This document shows, in pieces, positions 8,386 to 14,473 of a DNA stretch of 64,000 nt. Position numbers and translations under genes: made by a program. This DNA comes from Mucilaginibacter tolerans (GTDB lineage Bacteria > Bacteroidota > Bacteroidia > Sphingobacteriales > Sphingobacteriaceae). The notes below the pieces were generated by a model. The model worked only from the letters and a program-made list of their open reading frames with translations, had not been told where the DNA came from and made no database searches. Every line of letters starts with the position of its first letter. Position 1 is the first letter of the stretch. The stretch lies in NCBI RefSeq assembly GCF_030519375.1, contig NZ_JAUMKB010000006.1:1-64000 (forward strand), given 5' to 3'.

Positions 8386-8414
8386 TGTAAGGTTTGTTTT
8401 TAGTGCCCGACTAA
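8386..8414 (+). promoter_or_regulatory. Predicted ECF-sigma promoter for the Met-rich peptide gene
   Basis: TGTAAGG (8386-8392), 15-nt spacer, CGACTAA (8408-8414), the third exact copy in this locus. It begins 7 bp after the anti-sigma stop and lies 45 bp before the ATG of the peptide gene. This gives the peptide its own strong start in addition to any readthrough. Confidence 0.75.
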
Positions 8415-8459
8415 TGGGTAAAAGTATTAGAAACCATTATTAAAACTAAAAACAACAGT

Positions 8460-8678
8460 ATGAAAGCAATTTCGAAATTAGTTATGGCTGCGGCAGTTGC
8501 GGCTTGCTTTACCATCAGCGCTCAGGCATCAGTTAAGGGCTTACCAGTTGATACAGGTAAGATGGCCAAAATGGATCATAAAATGGACAAGAAAATGGGC
8601 AAGATGGACCACAAGATGGATAAGAAAATGGATAAGATGAAGAAGGGCAAAATGTCAAAAGATACAACCAAGATGTGA
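8460..8678 (+). CDS. Secreted methionine/lysine-rich peptide, MrpX-like
   Basis: A 72-residue protein with a clear signal peptide (MKAISKLVMAAAVAACFTIS, cleavage near AQAS at about 22-24). The mature part of about 49 residues has ten methionines, each preceded by lysine, in repeats of the form KMDHKMDKKM. It has no cysteine and almost no hydrophobic core, so it is likely unfolded. Azospira MrpX is a comparable periplasmic Met-rich peptide that is oxidised by hypochlorite and then repaired by YedY. The context here (ECF sigma, anti-sigma, MsrP-like enzyme) supports the same sacrificial role. Metal binding through Met, Asp and His is an alternative. Confidence 0.78.
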   Translation: MKAISKLVMAAAVAACFTISAQASVKGLPVDTGKMAKMDHKMDKKMGKMDHKMDKKMDKMKKGKMSKDTTKM

Positions 8679-8701
8679 GTTGTTTTTGTTTTTTGATGAA
8701 G

Positions 8702-8719
8702 AGGGGGATTTATCCCCCT
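8702..8719. terminator. Hairpin between convergent peptide and acetyltransferase genes
   Basis: AGGGGGA (8702-8708) pairs with TCCCCCT (8713-8719) across a TTTA loop, followed by TATTTG. It lies between two convergent genes and overlaps the last codon of the acetyltransferase, as bidirectional terminators often do. Confidence 0.65.
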
Positions 8720-9225
8720 TATTTGTTGACCATCATGCTGAAGAAAGCCAGTTCTTCCCCGTCCCTGTAAAAATCAGCCATCCGTATCAGTCCGGCCTTT
8801 TCCAGTACTTTTTGAGAACCGGTATTACCCAGTGTGGTTACCCCTACAATTTCTTTCGCGTCAGTATGCGTCAATGCATAGCTCACCATAATAATAGCCA
8901 TCTCGCTGGCAATACCTTTGCCCCAATAATTATGGCGCAGTGAATAGCCGAGTTCTATTCTCCCTTTTTCCTCGTAATAGTTCCTCAGCAGGCACATGCC
9001 GATAAAATCGCCATCAACATTGTTGAATATCCCCCAGCGGCCCAGGCTTGCATTTTGCCCGTACCCTTCAATCGCCTTTCTGAATATTTCAATCTGCTCC
9101 TTGCGGCTTCTTTTAGGCAGATGCAGGGTTACTCTCGGGTCGTCAAAAAGTGCGAGATAGGTAGCTTCTTCTTCGGGCTTAAAATCACGAATAACAAAAC
9201 GTGGCGTTTGGGCTATAATGTGCAT
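8719..9225 (-). CDS. GNAT-family N-acetyltransferase, RimJ/RimL-like
   Basis: A 168-residue acetyltransferase of the RimJ/RimL type: early TPRFVIRDFKPEEEATYLAL, the central GDFIGMCLLRNYYEEKGR then ELGYSL, and the acetyl-CoA loop NYWGKGIASEMA. Relatives acetylate ribosomal protein N-termini, polyamines or antibiotics, so the substrate is open. It is convergent with the Met-rich peptide gene and shares a terminator with it. Confidence 0.85.
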   Translation of the reverse strand: MHIIAQTPRFVIRDFKPEEEATYLALFDDPRVTLHLPKRSRKEQIEIFRKAIEGYGQNASLGRWGIFNNVDGDFIGMCLLRNYYEEKGRIELGYSLRHNYWGKGIASEMAIIMVSYALTHTDAKEIVGVTTLGNTGSQKVLEKAGLIRMADFYRDGEELAFFSMMVNK

Positions 9226-9316
9226 GTTCCAAATTTATAGCATTTGTCTGAACCCTGATTTCACAGATTAAAGGATTTACATGAGTATGATACATGATTG
9301 ATTTATTGCAAATATG

Positions 9317-9324
9317 TACTTTTG
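9317..9324 (+). promoter_or_regulatory. -7 promoter element of hisS, close to ATG
   Basis: TACTTTTG matches the Bacteroidota -7 consensus TAnnTTTG and ends only 4 nt before the ATG at 9329. Transcription would start at about the start codon, giving a leaderless mRNA. A good -33 TTTG was not found at the normal distance. Confidence 0.55.
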
Positions 9325-9328
9325 CCGA

Positions 9329-10792
9329 ATGGCATCCATCAAACCATCTGTACCCAAAGGCACCCGTGACTTCTCTCCGGCCGAAATGGCTAAGCGTAAC
9401 CATATTTTTGATACCATTAAAAGCGTATTCCGCAAATATGGCTATCAGCAGATAGAAACGCCTGCTATGGAGAATTTGAGCACGCTGATGGGTAAATATG
9501 GGGATGAAGGGGATAAGTTGATATTTAAGATACTAAATAGTGGAAATTTTATTGATCAACGACGAGTACTTGCACTAATAGCAGAAATCCATAAACATAT
9601 TGATCAGGGTTACTCCAATAGCGACGAGCTGGCAGAGGCGACGAAAAAAGCGCAGGAGAAACCAGAAGTTATTGAGTTAAACGCGCAAATAAGAAATCTC
9701 GTAGAGACAGAAAAAGCCCTTCGCTACGACCTCACCGTGCCTTTTGCCCGTTACGTGGTGATGCACCAGAACGAGATCACCTTCCCGTTTAAACGTTTCC
9801 AGGTGCAGCCTGTTTGGCGTGCGGACAGACCGCAGCGTGGCCGTTACCGTGAGTTTTACCAGTGCGATGCGGATGTCGTAGGTTCCGATTCATTGCTGAA
9901 TGAAGCTGAATTTGTGATGATCTACGACGAAGCTTTAGGCAAATTAGGGTTGAAAGATTTCGCCATAAAAATAAATAATAGAAAAATTCTATCTGGAATA
10001 GCAGAAATTATAGATAAAAGCGATCATATAATAGATTTAACAGTTGCGATAGATAAGCTCGATAAAATTGGGCTTGATGGTGTAACTAAAGAGCTGCTGG
10101 AGAGAGGATTTACGCAAGCAGATATTGAAAAAATAAAGCCGGTAATACTGCTGCAAGGCACAAATGAGGCCAAATTAGCCAGCTTGCGCGATACCCTTGC
10201 AAAATCGGAGACAGGCTTGAAAGGCTGCGACGAAATACAGACTGTATTAGATTACATTGCCGACTTCAAACTCAAAACTGCCAAACTGGAACTCGACATC
10301 ACCCTTGCACGAGGGTTGAATTATTACACCGGAGCGATCTTCGAAGTAAAGACCAACGAGGTTGCAATGGGCAGCATTGGCGGTGGTGGAAGATATGATG
10401 ACCTGACAGGTATGTTTGGTTTGAAAGGCTTAACAGGTGTAGGTATATCCTTTGGCGCCGACCGCATTTATGATGTAATGGAAGAGCTGAACTTGTTCCC
10501 GGGAGCCGCAAGCCAGGGTACTCAGGTGCTTATTTGTTGCTTTGATAAGGAAGGCGAACGGTATGCCTTGCCGCTATTGCAGCAACTGAGGGAGAAGGAT
10601 GTTTCTGCTGAATTGTACCCCGCAGGTGCCAAGATCAAAAAGCAGATGGAGTATGCCAACAACAAGCAGATCCCTTATACCATCCTGATCGGCAGCGAAG
10701 AAATGCAAAGCGGATTGTTAGCATTTAAAGATATGGCAAGTGGTGTCCAGGAAAAATTGCGTGCAGAAGAAATTATTAATCGCTTAAAATAA
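9329..10792 (+). CDS. hisS: Histidine-tRNA ligase
   Basis: A 487-residue class II synthetase that charges tRNA-His. Visible family blocks are PKGTRDFSP (9-17), [15 protein letters not shown] (130-144), [20 protein letters not shown] with the following [21 protein letters not shown], and GGGGRYDDL. The C-terminal anticodon domain follows. The start at MASIKPS is chosen because the -7 element ends 4 nt before it; an upstream ATG at 9314 lies before that element. Residues about 73-128 form a longer insertion than usual between motif 1 and the RYDLTVP block, and its DNA is more AT-rich than the flanks. Confidence 0.93.
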   Translation: MASIKPSVPKGTRDFSPAEMAKRNHIFDTIKSVFRKYGYQQIETPAMENLSTLMGKYGDEGDKLIFKILNSGNFIDQRRVLALIAEIHKHIDQGYSNSDELAEATKKAQEKPEVIELNAQIRNLVETEKALRYDLTVPFARYVVMHQNEITFPFKRFQVQPVWRADRPQRGRYREFYQCDADVVGSDSLLNEAEFVMIYDEALGKLGLKDFAIKINNRKILSGIAEIIDKSDHIIDLTVAIDKLDKIGLDGVTKELLERGFTQADIEKIKPVILLQGTNEAKLASLRDTLAKSETGLKGCDEIQTVLDYIADFKLKTAKLELDITLARGLNYYTGAIFEVKTNEVAMGSIGGGGRYDDLTGMFGLKGLTGVGISFGADRIYDVMEELNLFPGAASQGTQVLICCFDKEGERYALPLLQQLREKDVSAELYPAGAKIKKQMEYANNKQIPYTILIGSEEMQSGLLAFKDMASGVQEKLRAEEIINRLK

Positions 10793-10793
10793 A

Positions 10794-10906
10794 TGTCATT
10801 GCGAGCGTAGCGTGGCAATCGCATGCTATAGGGGGCGGCTATGCATTTTCGCCCTGTAAAGTTCGCGATTGCTTCTTCACCACTCAGGCCGTTCATCGCA
10901 ATGACA
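10794..10906 (+). repeat. 113-bp palindromic repeat, copy A
   Basis: Begins TGTCATTGCGA and ends with its exact reverse complement TCGCAATGACA. An inner pair (GCAATCGC / GCGATTGC) makes it a long imperfect hairpin. A copy of the same length lies inverted at 14279-14391, with the conserved inner blocks TTCGCCCTGTA and GCGATTGCTTCTTCACC. It behaves like a REP or small MITE element and has no coding capacity. It starts one base after the hisS stop, so it may also shape the 3' end of that mRNA. Confidence 0.82.
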
Positions 10907-10972
10907 ATCTTTTTATTTTTTTTCCTTCCGAATCTACCCGGGAAAGCACGGAAAAATTTCTTCTCTGAGAGG

Positions 10973-11047
10973 GTGTCACACTGAGGTACTCAAAGTGCAG
11001 TGCGTAAAGCCGTTTGCCCGCATACTTCGAGAGCCTCAGTATGACAC
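10973..11047. repeat. 75-bp imperfect palindrome, second type
   Basis: GTGTCACACTGAGG at the left end pairs with CCTCAGTATGACAC at the right end with a few mismatches. The CTGAGG arms resemble dispersed palindromes found in many Bacteroidota genomes. Together with copy A it fills most of the 294-bp gap between hisS and the YceH gene. No open frame of note is present. Confidence 0.6.
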
Positions 11048-11086
11048 AGCCCACAAATAAATTTGCTATAACTTAAGTTTTCAGAT

Positions 11087-11740
11087 CTAACTCCACTCCT
11101 TCATCAGCTTATCAAAAGCCTCTCTTAACTCGGCAAGCTCCTGCTCCAGTTTTGCAACACGGGCTTCTAATCCGCCACCGGATGATGCTCTCGGCGATTC
11201 CTCAAAAGCACTTTCATCACTCCAATCGGTTGAGCCGCCAAGCAGGTGTACATAGCGTTGCTCCTTTTGTCCCGGGCGTCGTGGTAATTGTTTTATAAAA
11301 GGATGCTCTCCGGATGAAAGTTCAGTGAGTAGGTCCTGTACTTCCTCGATCGATTCAAATTCATATAGCCTGCCTGAGTTGGTGTTCAGCTCACCAGGGG
11401 TTTGAGCCCCGCGTAGTATCAGCAGACAAATAATAGCCACCTGCGATGGTATCACCGGGTAAACAATGGCGAAATTGTGTTTGTACTTTACCACACGGTC
11501 AGTACCGCCGGTTGCGGTAGACACCAGGCCGCGTCTTTTCAGCGTATTAAGCGCCAAGACCACTGTTTCTTCAGTATACTGAACGACCGGGTTGCGCGAT
11601 GTTTTTTGATTACACGCTGCTATCAGGCTATTAACGGTCATGGGGTAATAATCGGGCGTAGTGCGGCTTTTCTCCATTAGCGAACCGAGAACACGCAGCT
11701 CTGTATCATCCAGTGCGGGTAAGGTTTGTTGTAAATCCAT
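11087..11740 (-). CDS. YceH-family protein (DUF480/UPF0502)
   Basis: A 217-residue protein with two DUF480 winged-helix units. The first has LPALDDTELRVLGSLMEKSR, YYPMTVNSLIAACNQK and SRNPV. The second has PVIPSQVAIICLLILRGAQT and PGELN. A short C-terminal coiled coil (about 190-215, LEARVAKLEQELAELREA) is visible. The family is conserved but has no settled function; a regulatory or nucleic-acid role is suggested by the fold only. It is transcribed towards the repeat cluster after hisS. Confidence 0.88.
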   Translation of the reverse strand: MDLQQTLPALDDTELRVLGSLMEKSRTTPDYYPMTVNSLIAACNQKTSRNPVVQYTEETVVLALNTLKRRGLVSTATGGTDRVVKYKHNFAIVYPVIPSQVAIICLLILRGAQTPGELNTNSGRLYEFESIEEVQDLLTELSSGEHPFIKQLPRRPGQKEQRYVHLLGGSTDWSDESAFEESPRASSGGGLEARVAKLEQELAELREAFDKLMKEWS

Positions 11741-11776
11741 TGCTAAAGATAAAAACAGCTCAACCTTTTTTCAAAT

Positions 11777-11806
11777 AAAAAAAGCACCACCCTAACTGGA
11801 TGATGC
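11777..11806 (-). terminator. Intrinsic terminator after the 124-aa secreted protein gene
   Basis: On the minus strand GCATCATCC pairs with GGTGGTGC (with G-U pairs) and is followed by seven T. It lies 35 bp after the stop of the 124-residue gene. Confidence 0.75.
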
Positions 11807-11840
11807 CTCACTGTAAACCTAAACTAAACCCTAATTTAAA

Positions 11841-12215
11841 TTATTGATAGAAGAAGTATGATTTTGAAACCCCGTCTTCGTAAACGTGCATGTGTTTGGT
11901 AACTGATTGGCCTTTAGAAAATGCCTCAACGGTATAATCGCCAGCTTCAAGACTGGTGATCACATATCCTTTTTCGGCAGTGGCTTCTTTTGATACCATG
12001 TCTTTGTAAATTAAGTTGTGATCAGCATCGTAGATCATAATAAATGATTTTCCGGCTTCTTCTTTATCCACTCTTACACCGAAACCATTGTCTTTATTCA
12101 GTTGAACGAATGACAATTCTTCTGCTTTCTTATCTCCGCCTGTTTTTGGTGTTGCGGCGAAAACGCTTGTACCTAATACTACTAATAGTGCTCCTAATGC
12201 GATTGACTTTTTCAT
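11841..12215 (-). CDS. Small secreted protein of unknown function, paralog 1
   Basis: 124 residues with a signal peptide (MKKSIALGALLVVLGTSVFA, cut near residue 20). The mature part looks all-beta: FVQLNKDNGFGVRVDKEE, FIMIYDADHNLIYKDM, then LEAGDYTVEAFSKGQ with VTKHMHVY. It shares this layout with the protein at 12525-12905, so they are diverged duplicates. The closing strands resemble the immunoglobulin-like folds of Bacteroidota surface domains. I do not recognise a named family. It ends in its own terminator, so it is likely a single-gene unit. Confidence 0.7.
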   Translation of the reverse strand: MKKSIALGALLVVLGTSVFAATPKTGGDKKAEELSFVQLNKDNGFGVRVDKEEAGKSFIMIYDADHNLIYKDMVSKEATAEKGYVITSLEAGDYTVEAFSKGQSVTKHMHVYEDGVSKSYFFYQ

Positions 12216-12524
12216 GATCTTTTTATTTTTTTATTGTAACCCCCAATATGTTCTGTTAATTGAATGACCAAAACAACAACATCTTCAGGCACTAAAAAAA
12301 TGTATTAGACCATCGCCCTAAATGCATAGACCAACAGGCGCTTTAAGCAGAGGATGACATATAAATGACTAATAATTAGGCAAATACAGCGCTTATAGCG
12401 AAATTTCAGGCACTGGTAGAGCGGATTGTTCTGTTCGTCGATGATTTGAGGGGCAATTGCCGGCTCAAGGCACAAAAAAGCACCATCTTTTGACGGTGCT
12501 CAACAGGTAGCGGATCATAGCGCA
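12216..12524. other. Gap between the two secreted paralogs
   Basis: 309 bp with no supported gene. The right part holds the terminator of the next gene (12474-12499). The left part must contain the promoter for the 124-residue gene, but I see no clear TAnnTTTG element there. Confidence 0.5.
12474..12499 (-). terminator. Intrinsic terminator after secreted paralog 2
   Basis: On the minus strand GCACCGTC and GATGGTGC pair around an AAAA loop and are followed by six T. The stem resembles the terminator of paralog 1 (GCACC/GGTGC core), as if duplicated with the gene. Confidence 0.78.
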
Positions 12525-12905
12525 TTAATTAATATCTTCAATCCGTCTTGAACCGTTATTGTAGATGTAGAATCTGGTTTTTACATCATGATCCTTAGAA
12601 TAAACCTCAACGGTATACTGGCCATCATCCAATTGGGTAGTCAGATACTTGGTTTCATTGAGCATACCATTCTGCAATCTCTGTTTAAAAAATACGTCCC
12701 CATTAATGTCAGAAATCATGACCATCGAACTTCCGGGCATATTCTTATCTACCATTAAGGCAAAGCCCCGACTGTGTTTTAGTGGGATAAGACTCACCTG
12801 GCCGGTGTTGCGCCTGGCTTGGTGATAAGATCTGACATGGATTGATGCGAAAGCGCCCGTGCTCAGCAGCATAAACAGGGCCATTAATTTAATTGATGTT
12901 TTCAT
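12525..12905 (-). CDS. Small secreted protein of unknown function, paralog 2
   Basis: 126 residues from the ATG at 12905, which gives a normal signal peptide (MKTSIKLMALFMLLSTGAFA). The longer frame from 12962 would put charged residues before it and is less likely. The mature protein repeats the paralog 1 pattern: VSLIPLKHSRGFALMVDK, MVMISDINGDVFFKQ, LDDGQYTVEVYSKDHDV, then RFYIYNNG. Identity between the two is modest but strand order and spacing agree. A 13-bp palindrome (12929-12941) lies just upstream of the start. Confidence 0.68.
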   Translation of the reverse strand: MKTSIKLMALFMLLSTGAFASIHVRSYHQARRNTGQVSLIPLKHSRGFALMVDKNMPGSSMVMISDINGDVFFKQRLQNGMLNETKYLTTQLDDGQYTVEVYSKDHDVKTRFYIYNNGSRRIEDIN

Positions 12906-13123
12906 GGCATAAATCTTTGTACCTGGTCCGGATATTATCCGAATACTAAGTACCCGGATCAAAGTAGTTGTGGTTAATACAAAAGCAACAAGCTACAATT
13001 AAAAAAGTTTCTTCTTTTTTAATATAAATTACTCATAACCAACCAGATATGTGTATACCGTACACTCTGTGACAAAAATAATTTTATAAAATACCGCACA
13101 AATCCGGTTAATTTGTAAATCCA

Positions 13124-13954
13124 ATGGCTTTGTTTATCGCATCACTCAATTCGGGCAGCAACGGCAACTGCTATTACATCGGCAACGAGCGGGATGCGGT
13201 GTTGATCGATGCTGGCATCTCCTGCCGTGAAACCGAACGGAGGATGCTGCGGCTCGGACTATCCATGAAAAAAGTGCGGGCCATTTTTGTATCGCACGAA
13301 CATAGCGACCATATCAGCGGAATTACCGTTTTATCCAAAAAATACGACCTTCCCGTTTATATTACACCCGCCACCCTGCAAAGCAGCGGACTGCACCTGG
13401 CGCATCATCTGCCCATACCATTTTCCGCACACGAACCCGTGATGATCGGCGATATTGCTGTGCTGGCCTTCCCTAAATTTCATGATGCTGCCCATGCACA
13501 TAGTTTTATGGTGGAATATAATGACGTAAAGGTGGGTGTGCTTACCGACATTGGTGCCGCTTGTGAGCATGTCAAGAAACATTTCAGTCAGTGCCATGCA
13601 GCCTTTCTGGAAGCCAATTACGATGAGGAAATGCTTGAAAAAGGCAGGTACCCTTATCACCTGAAACGGCGGATACGAGGTGGGTTGGGCCACCTATCCA
13701 ACACCCAGGCGCTGGAGATATTCATCAATCACCGCTCTCCACACCTGAGCCATTTGCTGCTGTCGCATCTTTCGCGGGATAATAACCGCCCCGAATTGGT
13801 TCATGAGCTATTCAGTCAGCATGCCAATGGGACAGAGATCATCGTCGCATCGCGGTATGAGGAATCTGCTGTCTATCATATCAGCGGACTTCCATTAGCT
13901 GAACAAAAACCTGTTACCATTGAAAACGGGCAGATGCAGTATAGTTTATTTTGA
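13124..13954 (+). CDS. MBL-fold metallohydrolase, YycJ/WalJ-like
   Basis: A 276-residue metallo-beta-lactamase-fold protein. The metal motif is HEHSDH (about residues 56-61), with later ligands in FPKFHDAAHAHSF, LTDIG and LLLSHLSRDN. The opening FIASLNSGSNGNCYYIG is characteristic of the YycJ group, linked in Firmicutes to cell wall and DNA repair processes as a 5' exonuclease-like enzyme. Bacteroidota lack the WalKR context, so the role here is unknown. A near-consensus -7 (TTAATTTG) lies just before the gene. Confidence 0.83.
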   Translation: MALFIASLNSGSNGNCYYIGNERDAVLIDAGISCRETERRMLRLGLSMKKVRAIFVSHEHSDHISGITVLSKKYDLPVYITPATLQSSGLHLAHHLPIPFSAHEPVMIGDIAVLAFPKFHDAAHAHSFMVEYNDVKVGVLTDIGAACEHVKKHFSQCHAAFLEANYDEEMLEKGRYPYHLKRRIRGGLGHLSNTQALEIFINHRSPHLSHLLLSHLSRDNNRPELVHELFSQHANGTEIIVASRYEESAVYHISGLPLAEQKPVTIENGQMQYSLF

Positions 13955-13993
13955 TCCATACGCAAAAGTATTCTTCAAGAAAAGCACTTAATC

Positions 13994-14167
13994 TCATTGA
14001 TTCTGCTGAAACAGCTTTTCTGCTTCTTTCAGGCAGTCCTTCTCAAACTCTTTACAACAACAGGCGATTTTAATTCCATCCCAGTCTTCTTCAACAATTG
14101 GATGGACATCATGGAGGGGGCATAACATATTCCGGATATGCTGCTTCAGAAATTCAGGGGTACTCAT
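13994..14167 (-). CDS. 57-aa cysteine-containing protein of unknown function
   Basis: An ATG-to-TGA frame on the minus strand: starts MSTPEFLKQHIRNMLCPLHD, continues VHPIVEEDWDGIKIACCCKE, and ends FEKDCLKEAEKLFQQNQ. It has five cysteines, including a CCC run at 36-38. The composition is that of a real protein: charged helix ends and a metal-site-like C-x-x-H plus CCC plus C layout (Cys16, His19, Cys36-38, Cys45). It could be a small zinc-binding protein. Convergent with the YycJ-like gene, 39 bp apart. No family recognised. Confidence 0.55.
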   Translation of the reverse strand: MSTPEFLKQHIRNMLCPLHDVHPIVEEDWDGIKIACCCKEFEKDCLKEAEKLFQQNQ

Positions 14168-14278
14168 AACTTAGGAAATTATAACTCCGCAATATACTGA
14201 CTAAAACGTCAGTATTATTAAGATTACTTTAATATTAAGCTGAAGCCATTCATTTCATTTTGGGATTTTAAAGCCCCA

Positions 14279-14391
14279 TGTCATTACGACGAACGGCCAG
14301 CGCGGTGAAGAAGCAATCGCGAACTGTACAGGGCGAAGATGCTTGGCCGTTCTGTGCAGCATGCGATTGCCACACTACGATCGCAATGTCG
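14279..14391 (-). repeat. 113-bp palindromic repeat, copy B (inverted)
   Basis: The reverse complement of this stretch follows copy A (10794-10906) along its length, with shared blocks TGGCAATCGCATGCT, CTTCGCCCTGTA and GCGATTGCTTCTTCACC. The ends are less perfect (TGTCATTACGA against TCGCAATGTCG). It lies in the 306-bp space before the AsmA gene. The short open frame through it is a by-product of the repeat. Confidence 0.82.
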
Positions 14392-14473
14392 TGGAGGACA
14401 TCCCCCAATAATTTAACATACAACACGTTCTATTTATTTTTATCTTCATACACCTTTGATCTGCAATTGATTT

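Noticed and set aside
8460-8678. Met-rich peptide read as an antimicrobial peptide or as repeat noise
   Set aside because: Signal peptide, own ECF-type promoter and terminator argue for a real gene; the charge pattern with many Asp does not fit a membrane-active peptide.
8680-8943. Plus-strand frame over the acetyltransferase gene
   Set aside because: Overlaps the terminator and runs antisense to a clear GNAT gene.
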